Below, piece after piece: positions 1 to 7,061 of a stretch of 64,000 nt of DNA (the stretch's first letter is position 1; each line of letters opens with the position of its first letter). Both the position numbers and the translations under genes were made by a program. The stretch is from Pedobacter cryoconitis (GTDB lineage Bacteria > Bacteroidota > Bacteroidia > Sphingobacteriales > Sphingobacteriaceae), in contig NZ_JACHCE010000006.1 of the NCBI RefSeq assembly GCF_014200605.1, positions 62,001-126,000 of the forward strand, given 5' to 3'. The notes under the pieces are model-generated. The model did not search any database, was not told the origin of the DNA, and worked only from the letters and a program-made list of their open reading frames with translations.

Positions 1-559
1 CGCTAAAATCTTCAATTGCAAACAAAAACAGTTTATTACCTTTTCTGTTATCCAGGATAAAACGGACATTATTCAGATCAAAACGTCTTATTTCGGCGGG
101 TGCTGAACTTTTATCCTTATTTACAGAATCCTTTTGAGGTTTCTTTTTGAAAATAGAAGTATTGCTGTAACCATTACTATCTGTAAACAGATAAATTTCA
201 GCATCATTTATCGTAACTTTTTTAATTTCAATAGTTCCTCTTAACAGCGCCATTGTATTCACTGCAATATCAAATTTACTTGCTGTAAGTAACGAATGAT
301 GATGGACATTCCATAAGCTATCTTTTATCTCTACTTTTTTTAAGGACACTGATACATTAGGAAAGCCCTGAAGGAAAGTCGGTTCAATATTATCAATTGT
401 CAGATTCCCGTTAAGATTTTTATTCAGTTCTTTGGTTATAGAAGCTTGTAATTTCTTTTTATTCGCATTTACATAGATTGCAAGGCCGATAAAAATTAAA
501 ATGATTAATAATATAACAGAAGAGAGTATCTGAATTGAGCGTTTTAACCAAAGGGACAT
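1..559 (-). CDS. AsmA-like membrane-anchored protein, N-terminal part only
   Basis: The gene runs off the left edge, so only the first 186 codons are visible. ATG is at 559-557 and the frame is open to base 1. Residues about 5-30 form one hydrophobic membrane segment after a short basic start (MSLWLKRS). It is followed by the typical AsmA pattern of a long beta-rich periplasmic region with phrases such as LNGNLTIDNIEP and FPNVSVSLKKVEIKD. Known AsmA-family proteins are inner-membrane anchored and are thought to act in lipid transport or outer-membrane assembly. It is divergent from the secreted protein gene at 664. The family call rests on sequence feel and topology; function is inferred only. 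Confidence 0.7.
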   Translation of the reverse strand, partial: MSLWLKRSIQILSSVILLIILIFIGLAIYVNANKKKLQASITKELNKNLNGNLTIDNIEPTFLQGFPNVSVSLKKVEIKDSLWNVHHHSLLTASKFDIAVNTMALLRGTIEIKKVTINDAEIYLFTDSNGYSNTSIFKKKPQKDSVNKDKSSAPAEIRRFDLNNVRFILDNRKGNKLFLFAIEDFS

Positions 560-663
560 ATGAAAATATAGTTTCGTAGTAAACGTTTAAAATATGGAAA
601 TTGTTTAAAGGTGGTTTTGTTCTATTAAATTGATTATTTTTATACCAATAAATACATACGACA

Positions 664-1584
664 ATGAGCACCATAAAATCACGCTATACAACAGCTTTAA
701 GGTTCATTTTTACAGCAGTCGGTATCACTGCTATTTGCTGTACTTCTTCACAGCACGCAAATGCACAATCATCTGCAATTACTAAGATAACTTTTCAAAA
801 GGACAAGTACAACAGAATATTTATACCAGTTAAGATAGACAGGGACAGTATGTCTTTATTATTTGGTACTTACGCGAAACCTTTAAGGTTAGCCCCCTAT
901 TTTCAAAGTACCAGGGCACTTTATCCTAGCGGAGATATGCTGACCTTAACTGCTCCAAATGGCCGGCCTCATCAAAGATTATTGTTCTATTCTCCGAAAA
1001 TTACTGTTGGCGGTCTCAAATTCCGCAGCGAAGAAGCTATAGTCAATTATGCTTTTCCTGACTCTATTATTGCTGGCTCTACAGGAACCGAAATGGTTTA
1101 TCGTTATAACTGGAAAATTAATAATGATAAGAATGAGATCTCTATTTCTAAACTTCCTTTTAGTCCTTCACAGGCATTTACAACTATCAATTATAAAAAC
1201 GATTCTTATCCTAAAGTAGCTGTTGAAATTGCTGGTGTCAAAACCAATTTTGCACTTGACTTCGGGTCTGGTGTATGTTTTCAGCTCAATTCAAGATCTG
1301 ATCTTGGGCAGAAGTTAATTGCCACTTACAATCTTAAACCCATTAAAAGAATCATCTCTGATATCCATGCCAGAAAACTAGCAGATACTATTTACGAAGT
1401 TAAAGTCCCTGCCCTCCTGTTTAATGGAATTCAATTAAATGATCAAAAGATACAATTAAGCTCAGCATTTCCCCAGAATATAGTTGGAACAGGGTTTTTA
1501 GGCGACTATAATGTGATCCTTAATAATTCAAGAAAACGCAAAATCGGGAATACTGTAATTCTGGAGAAGAGACTTTCAAAATAG
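664..1584 (+). CDS. Secreted retropepsin-like aspartyl protease-fold protein
   Basis: A 306-residue protein. Residues about 12-35 form a signal peptide ending near HANAQ. Two halves resemble a retropepsin-like beta fold. The second half holds a candidate catalytic loop, FALDFGSGV (about residue 197-205), where family members have a D-T/S-G triad, and ends with a GTGFLGDYNVILN segment like the closing strand of such domains. The canonical DTG is DFG here, so activity is uncertain. The gene stands alone: it is divergent from the AsmA-like gene and is followed after about 90 bp by the Rrf2 regulator with its own signals. It could equally be a non-enzymatic secreted beta protein. Confidence 0.5.
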   Translation: MSTIKSRYTTALRFIFTAVGITAICCTSSQHANAQSSAITKITFQKDKYNRIFIPVKIDRDSMSLLFGTYAKPLRLAPYFQSTRALYPSGDMLTLTAPNGRPHQRLLFYSPKITVGGLKFRSEEAIVNYAFPDSIIAGSTGTEMVYRYNWKINNDKNEISISKLPFSPSQAFTTINYKNDSYPKVAVEIAGVKTNFALDFGSGVCFQLNSRSDLGQKLIATYNLKPIKRIISDIHARKLADTIYEVKVPALLFNGIQLNDQKIQLSSAFPQNIVGTGFLGDYNVILNNSRKRKIGNTVILEKRLSK

Positions 1585-1654
1585 CCTTTCCATTCTATTT
1601 TACAAAAACAAGATAGAAAAATTCTGCTAAGGAATTCTTTTACATATATTTGTA

Positions 1655-1675
1655 CTGTAACAATTATTATTACAG
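1655..1675. promoter_or_regulatory. Inverted repeat directly before the Rrf2 start codon (probable operator)
   Basis: CTGTAA (1655-1660), nine bases, TTACAG (1670-1675): a perfect inverted repeat whose right arm abuts the ATG at 1676. A TATATTTG box matching the Bacteroidota -7 element lies at 1645-1652, so a bound regulator would cover the transcription start. No good TTTG -33 box is seen at the right distance. Autoregulation by the Rrf2 protein is inferred. Confidence 0.5.
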
Positions 1676-2092
1676 ATGAATAATGCAAGATTTGCCACTG
1701 CACTCCATATACTAACCTTACTTGATTTAAGTAAGGGAGAAAGACTGTCTTCAGAAATGATCGCGGGCAGTATCAATCTAAACCCCGCCCTTGTACGTAA
1801 AGAGATCAGCAATCTGCGAAAACTGGGTTTCATTTCCAGTAAAGAAGGAAATGGCGGAGGTTGTACCCTGGCCCGTCAATCAGCAGATATTTTATTAGCA
1901 GATATTTACAGAGCAGTGAATCAGACTCCTTTTCTTGGACGTACCAATACACCAAATCCCGCTTGTGCTATAGGCAGACAAATTAATCAGCATCTTGATG
2001 AACTATATACTGAAGCAGAGCTTGCGCTAACCAGCAAATTAGAGAAAAGCACATTGAAAGAATTCGGTGAAAAATTTCAGTCAGAATTATAA
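1676..2092 (+). CDS. Rrf2 family transcriptional regulator (YwnA-like)
   Basis: A 138-residue protein with the Rrf2 winged helix: residues about 5-60 carry the helix-turn-helix (SSEMIAGSINLNPALVRKEI) and the wing with EGNGGGCTLAR. The C-terminal half has a dimerisation helix. Only two cysteines are visible (in GGGCTL and NPACAIG), fewer than the three ligands of Fe-S Rrf2 proteins such as IscR and NsrR. It therefore fits the cluster-free YwnA type, which may sense thiol or electrophile stress. The NAD(P)-binding gene follows by 26 bp, a pairing like ywnA-ywnB of Bacillus. The perfect inverted repeat just before its ATG suggests autorepression. Confidence 0.85.
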   Translation: MNNARFATALHILTLLDLSKGERLSSEMIAGSINLNPALVRKEISNLRKLGFISSKEGNGGGCTLARQSADILLADIYRAVNQTPFLGRTNTPNPACAIGRQINQHLDELYTEAELALTSKLEKSTLKEFGEKFQSEL

Positions 2093-2118
2093 AATACAGG
2101 ACATAAAATAAGAATCAT

Positions 2119-2772
2119 ATGAACATAGCATTAATTGGAGCTTCAGGATTTGTAGGCTCAGCAATATTAAAAGAAGCATTAGACAGAGGTCATGAAGTAA
2201 CTGCAATTGTCAGACACCCCGAGAAAATCACTCTGCATCATGATCATCTTACCCTTGAAAAAGCCGATGTACTTGATGTTGAGCAGGTAAAAAATGCTGT
2301 AAATGGAAAGGATGCAGTAATTAGCGCTTATAACTCAGGATGGGCTAATCCGGATATGTATGCTGAATTTATAGCAGGATCAAAAGCGATTCAGGCTGGT
2401 ATCAAAGCTTCAGATGTAAAAAGATACATTGTTATTGGCGGTGCAGGAAGTTTAGAGGTTGCCCCAGGGATACAGGCAGTTGACACGCCGGATTTTCCTG
2501 CAGCTTATAAAGCAGGTGCTACTGCTGCAAGAGACTATCTGAACATTCTTAAAGAAGAAAAAGAGCTGGACTGGACTTTCTTTAGCCCTGCTTTTGAAAT
2601 GGGGCCTCATACTTCAGGATTACGTAAAGGGACTTACAGAACAAGCCTGGATACTCCGGTATTTGATGCCGAAGGCAAGAGTATATTATCAGTAGAAGAT
2701 CTGGCAGTTGCTATTATTGATGAGCTGGAAAATGCAAAACATGTGAAACAACGTTTTACAGCAGCTTATTAA
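2119..2772 (+). CDS. NAD(P)-binding atypical SDR protein (YwnB-like)
   Basis: A 217-residue protein with a Rossmann N-terminus: IALIGASGFVGSAIL at residues 3-17 gives the G-x-S-G-x-x-G dinucleotide motif, and IVIGGAGS marks the strand after the fourth helix. The SDR catalytic Y-x-x-x-K is not evident, so this is an NmrA/YwnB-like reductase or redox sensor rather than a classical dehydrogenase. It sits 26 bp after the Rrf2 regulator and is probably the regulated target in a two-gene operon. Substrate unknown. Confidence 0.85.
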   Translation: MNIALIGASGFVGSAILKEALDRGHEVTAIVRHPEKITLHHDHLTLEKADVLDVEQVKNAVNGKDAVISAYNSGWANPDMYAEFIAGSKAIQAGIKASDVKRYIVIGGAGSLEVAPGIQAVDTPDFPAAYKAGATAARDYLNILKEEKELDWTFFSPAFEMGPHTSGLRKGTYRTSLDTPVFDAEGKSILSVEDLAVAIIDELENAKHVKQRFTAAY

Positions 2773-2875
2773 GTATTAAATAAAAATATCCGCTCTCAGA
2801 TCAGGATGAAATACCCTGGAATTATCTAAATTCCCGATGTATTTCATCCTGGTAAAGAGGCAGATATTTTTATAT

Positions 2876-3463
2876 TTAATCGACTATTTTGATACCCAGG
2901 CTATCCAGAAAAGAGATTGCAGCTGGTAATTGAAAAATAGCGCCTTTAATTTTATTACCGGCGGGATCAATCTGATAATTCAGGGCCTCTTTAAAATTGG
3001 CAAGCCTGAGATCTGTATTTGAAAATGTAGATCCCATAAAATCCGTACCGCTAAAATCTGCATTGCCCATATTGCATTCTGAAAAATCAACTTCTCTTGC
3101 AGTACAGTTAATCAGTTTTATCTTTTTCAGGTTCTTTCCAAAAAAACTGGAATAACTCAGAATACTATTCTTTGCAATGATAGAAAATGGATTCAGTGCA
3201 TCATACCATAATATACCTATAGCTTTACAGTTTACTAAAGATAGATTATTGATAAAAGTATCTTTAAATTTGATTAACGAGATATCGCTTTCTTCGAAAA
3301 CGCAGTTATTAAACGTACAATCCTCAAATAAACAACCTTTTATAGTTGACTTGTAAAAAGTGCAGTTATCAAAATAACGGCTAACCAGATGTTTATCTTC
3401 GTAGTTTATATTTTCAAAGCGTTTATTGTAATGCGCTATCTGCTGTTCATCGGAATTACTCAA
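2876..3463 (-). CDS. Pentapeptide-repeat protein
   Basis: A 195-residue protein dominated by pentapeptide repeats of the A(D/N)LXX type, for example CTFYKSTIKGCLFEDCTFNN and later NADFSGTDFMGSTF. These build a right-handed quadrilateral beta-helix. The C-terminus (NYQIDPAGNKIKGAIF, then LDSLGIKIVD) resembles the end of Qnr-like pentapeptide proteins, some of which mimic DNA and protect gyrase from quinolones. Resistance activity cannot be claimed from sequence. The start codon overlaps the stop of the upstream outer-membrane protein by 4 bp (ATGA type), so the two are probably co-translated. Confidence 0.85.
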   Translation of the reverse strand: MSNSDEQQIAHYNKRFENINYEDKHLVSRYFDNCTFYKSTIKGCLFEDCTFNNCVFEESDISLIKFKDTFINNLSLVNCKAIGILWYDALNPFSIIAKNSILSYSSFFGKNLKKIKLINCTAREVDFSECNMGNADFSGTDFMGSTFSNTDLRLANFKEALNYQIDPAGNKIKGAIFQLPAAISFLDSLGIKIVD

Positions 3464-4044
3464 AACCGCACACCAACCTGGAATGTTACACCATGAGGGT
3501 TGATATCAAGATCATTTGTACTCATGTGATATCCTTTAAAACCTGCAGCGATATAAGGTGCAATACGTTTCGTAACGGCATATCTCACACCGAAACCACC
3601 ATAAACATATAATCCATTTTCATTGACATGGGTTGTGACAAGTGGCTGCTCATCAGTCGCTCTGTCGTATTTCACAAAAGAAATACCAATTGAGGTTTCT
3701 GCAAAAGGTTCAAACTTCGATTTAGTAGGAATATCGTAGGTTAAATTCGCATATACAGGTAGCACCTTCATTTTATAAAGTACATAACCATTGTCATGGT
3801 GTTTGCTGGTAGTTGCATATCCGATCCCGATTCCAGGTTTAAATCCACCTAAAAAATTCCTGGTCACTTTGAACGAAGGTCCATTAAAGAAATTCGAATG
3901 GGTAGAACGCAAAAATTCAAAAGCCGGAGAGAAATTATACAAAGGCTCCTTATCTTGAGTTTTAGTTTCTTCTTGTGCCTGTGCAGCAATTGAAAAACCG
4001 CACGCCAGCAGGAGTGCTAAGTTAAAAGTTATAATCCGTTTCAT
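3460..4044 (-). CDS. Outer-membrane beta-barrel protein (porin-family fold)
   Basis: I start the gene at the ATG at 4044 (MKRIITF), because it opens a clean signal peptide ending AAQAQ; an ATG four codons upstream is also possible. The mature protein of about 170 residues shows alternating aromatic and glycine-rich strands (GIGIGYATTS, VYGGFGVRYAV) and ends in GVTFQVGVRF with the C-terminal Phe expected of outer-membrane barrels. It is the first gene of a two-gene unit with the overlapping pentapeptide-repeat gene. Function is unknown. Confidence 0.75.
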   Translation of the reverse strand: MKRIITFNLALLLACGFSIAAQAQEETKTQDKEPLYNFSPAFEFLRSTHSNFFNGPSFKVTRNFLGGFKPGIGIGYATTSKHHDNGYVLYKMKVLPVYANLTYDIPTKSKFEPFAETSIGISFVKYDRATDEQPLVTTHVNENGLYVYGGFGVRYAVTKRIAPYIAAGFKGYHMSTNDLDINPHGVTFQVGVRF

Positions 4045-4386
4045 ATTGTACCACAAATCTAATATATTTTGAAATGCAGCGATATATAATATCCGATTAA
4101 ATTATCTCTGATGGAAAGGATTTGTTTTCTCATAACTCAAATTCTAATCTGTTTACAGCAGCAAATCTAAAGGATCATTTATTCAAAAATCTTATCCTAT
4201 CGTAAGTAATTGACCAAGCAACCGCCTTTTTTAATGGTTCCATGCGCTTTCAACCGTTATTCAGAGTCTTTTTATTAAAAAGAGTTGTTAAAAAGTTTGA
4301 TGTTAAGAGCAAAAATCTGTTGATTTGCGTATTCTTAATGAGTCTAAATAATAAAAATCAGCCTTGCCCTTTGTTTATAAATTCCA
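4045..4386. other. Intergenic region, no gene seen
   Basis: About 340 bp between divergent genes. I found no open frame of note, no strong hairpin and no exact Bacteroidota promoter. It must hold the promoters of both flanking genes. Confidence 0.5.
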
Positions 4387-5535
4387 ATGACCAGATTTCG
4401 TAAAATAATTGGCCAGATACATCTCTGGCTTGGGTTGATAACCGGATTGATTGTATTAATTGTAAGTATCACGGGCTGCCTGTTTGTTTTTCAAAAAGAA
4501 ATATCAGATCTCATCCATCAGAAAACATTTTTTGTTGAACCTCCGGCAGCCGCAGCAACTCTCCCGTATAGTACACTTTTCAAGAAAGCTGAACAGACAT
4601 TAGGGAAAGATCGTCCAATCAACTTTTCTACAACTTATAAGGACCCGGATCATGCCTGGGAGTTTATGACCTATAAAGCCGGAGATCCAAAAGCATTAAC
4701 TTATTTTGGAACAATTGATTATTATGAATCAGTTTTCATTAATCCGTATACCGGCGCCGTTACAGGCAAATATGATTATAAATATGACTTCTTTAATGTG
4801 GTCAAGTTTATTCATTGGGGCTTATTGCTGAATGATACCTATGGGCAGCCAATTGTAGGATACAGCACATTAATTTTTGTCATCATGCTAATCACGGGTA
4901 TGATCATGTGGTGGCCTAAAAAATGGAGTAAAACCAACATCAATAAAAGTTTTAAGATTAAATGGAAAGCAGGGTTCAAAAGGGTGGTTTATGATTTACA
5001 TAATGTATCTGGATTCTATGTTATGCTGTTTACTTTGATTCTGGCTTTAACGGGTATGGTATTCGCCATGAAATGGTTTCAAACTACTGTTTATGTAATT
5101 GCTTCCCGTTCTATAACCCCACCTGACTTTAAGCAGGAAAAATCACAAAAGTCTATAGTCACATTCAATCCGATGGATAAAGCTTTTGATACAGCAAAAA
5201 TACTGCTGAAAACTGCAGATAGAATTGCATTCTCCCCTGCCTCTGGGGCAGACGGTGTAATTTATGTCAATGGGATTATAGGTAAAGAGACTTATTATCA
5301 TGCTGATGCTTTGCAATTTGATCAATACTCCGGGAAACTGCTTCATAGAAAAAATTACAGCGAACAGAATGCTGGTGAAAAGTTAATAGGAATGAATTAT
5401 GATATTCATGTGGGTGCAATCTTAGGCTTGCCTGGAAAAATCATTGCTTTTATAGCGAGTTTAGTCGCAGCCAGCCTTCCAATAACAGGTTTTATGATCT
5501 GGTTAAACAGGAAAAAGAAAAAAAGTAAAAAATAG
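4387..5535 (+). CDS. PepSY-associated transmembrane protein
   Basis: A 382-residue inner-membrane protein. The N-terminus matches the PepSY_TM family: a short basic helix (RKIIGQIHLWLGL) then a membrane segment with a conserved histidine. Further membrane helices lie near residues 155-175 (IVGYSTLIFVIMLITG), 205-230 (SGFYVMLFTLILALTG) and 345-375, with PepSY-like soluble domains between. Members often accompany ferric-siderophore uptake and are proposed to act as iron reductases; no TonB receptor is adjacent here, so the role is inferred. It ends in a lysine-rich tail, and the tRNA-Asp promoter starts 2 bp after its stop. Confidence 0.8.
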   Translation: MTRFRKIIGQIHLWLGLITGLIVLIVSITGCLFVFQKEISDLIHQKTFFVEPPAAAATLPYSTLFKKAEQTLGKDRPINFSTTYKDPDHAWEFMTYKAGDPKALTYFGTIDYYESVFINPYTGAVTGKYDYKYDFFNVVKFIHWGLLLNDTYGQPIVGYSTLIFVIMLITGMIMWWPKKWSKTNINKSFKIKWKAGFKRVVYDLHNVSGFYVMLFTLILALTGMVFAMKWFQTTVYVIASRSITPPDFKQEKSQKSIVTFNPMDKAFDTAKILLKTADRIAFSPASGADGVIYVNGIIGKETYYHADALQFDQYSGKLLHRKNYSEQNAGEKLIGMNYDIHVGAILGLPGKIIAFIASLVAASLPITGFMIWLNRKKKKSKK

Positions 5536-5536
5536 A

Positions 5537-5567
5537 TTTGGTTTCTATTTTTTGTTTTCTATCTTTG
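5537..5567 (+). promoter_or_regulatory. Promoter of tRNA-Asp
   Basis: TTTG at 5537-5540, a 19-base spacer, and TATCTTTG at 5560-5567 match the Bacteroidota primary-sigma consensus TTTG-N19-TAnnTTTG exactly. Transcription would start near 5574, about 14 bases before the mature tRNA. Confidence 0.75.
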
Positions 5568-5587
5568 CAGCCCCGCAAGGGAGAAAC

Positions 5588-5661
5588 GGACCGGTAGTTC
5601 AGCTGGTTAGAATGCCGCCCTGTCACGGCGGAGGTCGCGGGTTCGAGTCCCGTCCGGTCCG
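5588..5661 (+). tRNA. tRNA-Asp (anticodon GTC)
   Basis: A complete cloverleaf of 74 nt. The acceptor GGACCGG pairs with CCGGTCC (5654-5660), the D-arm is GTTC-AGCTGGTTA-GAAT, the anticodon stem CCGCC/GGCGG encloses loop CTGTCAC with GTC at 5622-5624, and the T-arm is GCGGG-TTCGAGT-CCCGT. The discriminator is G, as expected for tRNA-Asp. The CCA end is not encoded. Confidence 0.97.
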
Positions 5662-5662
5662 C

Positions 5663-5697
5663 AAAAAGCCTTAACTTGAAAAAGTTAAGGCTTTTTT
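5663..5697 (+). terminator. Rho-independent terminator after tRNA-Asp
   Basis: AAAAAGCCTTAACT pairs with AGTTAAGGCTTTTT around a short loop and is followed by a T-rich run. It starts directly after the tRNA. Confidence 0.9.
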
Positions 5698-5701
5698 GTT
5701 T

Positions 5702-5726
5702 TTGGGTTCGATCCCCAAATTCCACC
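5702..5726 (+). other. tRNA/tmRNA 3'-end remnant (possible attachment-site scar)
   Basis: TTGGG-TTCGATC-CCCAA forms a perfect T-arm (5-bp stem, 7-base TTCGATC loop), followed by ATTCCACC, like the acceptor 3' strand of a tRNA or tmRNA. No matching 5' half lies upstream. It sits just behind the tRNA-Asp terminator at the start of a gene-poor stretch. Integrative elements commonly duplicate a tRNA or tmRNA 3' end at their junction; that reading is inference. Confidence 0.45.
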
Positions 5727-5915
5727 TATAGTTGGGAAAAGTGTTTAAGTATAAATTTTGGCAAGCTAAACAGAAAGTCGTTGATGTCACGGATGCTCTT
5801 ATACCTCTGAAAGTTGCTCTGAAAGGTTTCAATTTGCATGGGAATGACTCAGGCGAAACAAGGCCGTGCTGTTAGTAAATAGATTCAAAATAGCTAAATA
5901 ATCAATCTATACCGG

Positions 5916-5948
5916 CCGGGTACTGTCCGGGTACTGTTCGGGTACTCG
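5916..5948. repeat. 11-bp tandem repeat, three units
   Basis: CCGGGTACTGT at 5916-5926, an identical unit at 5927-5937, and the variant TCGGGTACTCG at 5938-5948, followed by a more degenerate TTAGGGTA. The run is GC-richer than its AT-rich surroundings. Role unknown. Confidence 0.85.
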
Positions 5949-6143
5949 TTAGGGTAAGAGCAATGCTAAAGTAACGTGAGAGCATGGCAAGTCCAGGTAA
6001 AAACAACTAGTTGAAATGACTTAGAGTTACTATGCTTAAAGCCTGTTCTCAACGTGGTGTCACCCCGATCTCTATTCAGGCACAACCAAATCATAACCGG
6101 ATGAAGATTAATGAAATTATAATTTTCCCTTTGACTAACCCAT

Positions 6144-6193
6144 GGACAATTGCGGACAATTGCAGACAGCCGCAGACAATTACGGACATTTTT
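6144..6193. repeat. 10-bp tandem repeat, five units
   Basis: GGACAATTGC at 6144-6153 and again at 6154-6163, then AGACAGCCGC, AGACAATTAC and GGACATTTTT, all in a 10-bp register. The period is close to one helical turn. It lies about 290 bp upstream of the zeta-like gene. Role unknown. Confidence 0.8.
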
Positions 6194-6319
6194 TACTCAT
6201 CAGGATAATCTTTAACGCTAATAGCTTACATTGGTGGAAAAGCATTTATTTATTATGGGAAGTTTAAAGGGTAAATTTTCAAAGGGAATCCTGGGCGGTT
6301 TCATTTTTAAAGCAGCAGT

Positions 6320-6478
6320 TTGGAGTACAGGTTGTTTCAAAAGTTCTGTATCGGGCACAAGAACAAACTTTGTATCCAGCCTAACTTCTTTATCCATCAA
6401 TATCCCAATGGAAAGAAATACCTTATTTCCCAGGATCAGGAAAATTCTAAAGAGAATATCTTAAGAGAACTAGCCTGA
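6320..6478 (+). CDS. Small ORF coupled to the zeta-like gene (possible partner or remnant)
   Basis: A 52-codon frame from a TTG start, ending TGA at 6476-6478, four bases before the ATG of the zeta-like gene. Its C-terminal half reads like a real protein (FIHQYPNGKKYLISQDQ, then ENILRELA), while the upstream part looks scrambled across frames. It may therefore be a frameshifted remnant of a longer small gene. Toxin-like kinases of this type are often preceded by a small coupled gene. Two longer overlapping frames here look less protein-like. Low confidence. Confidence 0.3.
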   Translation: MEYRLFQKFCIGHKNKLCIQPNFFIHQYPNGKKYLISQDQENSKENILRELA

Positions 6479-6482
6479 CCCT

Positions 6483-7061
6483 ATGGATAACTTAAGGCTT
6501 TTTATAGTTGCAGGGCCAAATGGATCTGGCAAAAGTCTTTTTTCCAGCAAACTTACGGAATCAGACTATACAGTCTTTGATGGGGATAAACACTTGACCG
6601 AGTTTGCTAAAAAGTATCCAGAAACTGGAAGCGACTTGTTGTCAAATTCGGTCAACGAACAGGTTTTTAAAGTAGAAAAATTGAAAGCCATTACCGAACG
6701 GAAAAGCTACGCATTTGAGACGAATTTCAGTGCAGCGAATCCAATGGAAACTGCAAATGAGTTTCGTCATGCAGGATATGAAATACATCTCATTTTTATG
6801 GGCCTTAATTCAATCGGGGAATCTATCCAGCGTGTCCAGCATAGAGTCAGGCTAGGAGGTCATAAAGTTGCTGAACCTTCCATCCGATATAATTATGAAC
6901 ATGGCTTCAAAAATCTCTATAAACATTTTCATCAATTCGATTCTGTCACTTTGTATGACAATGCAATTGCCGATATTGCCGAACCCGTCATTTCAGGGGA
7001 AAAGAATCCGGCTATTAAATCCATTCCTCAGCCTCAAAAAAACTTAAAGGCTCATATTTAA
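6483..7061 (+). CDS. Zeta-toxin-like P-loop kinase / ATP-binding protein
   Basis: A 192-residue protein. The Walker A motif GPNGSGKS is at residues 11-18 after a hydrophobic strand, with FDGDKH (about 33-38) in the position of the zeta-toxin substrate-binding strand and FETNFS (about 77-82) following. Zeta toxins phosphorylate UDP-N-acetylglucosamine, but many chromosomal relatives have unknown substrates, so a toxin role is unproven. It lies at the edge of the gene-poor scar region. Its last 47 bp overlap the 3' end of the convergent oxygenase gene, which may mean the element's insertion altered one of the two C-termini. Confidence 0.75.
   Translation: MDNLRLFIVAGPNGSGKSLFSSKLTESDYTVFDGDKHLTEFAKKYPETGSDLLSNSVNEQVFKVEKLKAITERKSYAFETNFSAANPMETANEFRHAGYEIHLIFMGLNSIGESIQRVQHRVRLGGHKVAEPSIRYNYEHGFKNLYKHFHQFDSVTLYDNAIADIAEPVISGEKNPAIKSIPQPQKNLKAHI

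Larger units (their letters stand above)
5727..6319. other. Gene-poor stretch with short tandem repeats
   Basis: About 590 bp without a convincing gene. Short open frames exist, but none has a recognisable product. It contains the two tandem repeats listed separately. Its composition, together with the tRNA-end remnant before it and the zeta-like gene after it, suggests the debris of an integrated element. Confidence 0.5.

Noticed and set aside
5492..5725. Minus-strand 77-codon frame across the tRNA-Asp
   Set aside because: It is the well-known spurious translation of the antisense of a tRNA (contains ADRTGLEPATSAVTG); the tRNA explains the sequence.
6218..6464. Two overlapping frames on opposite strands just before the zeta-like gene
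   Set aside because: Neither looks like a protein and neither is spaced to the next gene; a third frame ending 4 bp before the zeta-like ATG fits better.
5700..7061. Intact mobile element
   Set aside because: No transposase, integrase or terminal inverted repeats were found; only a possible scar is supported.
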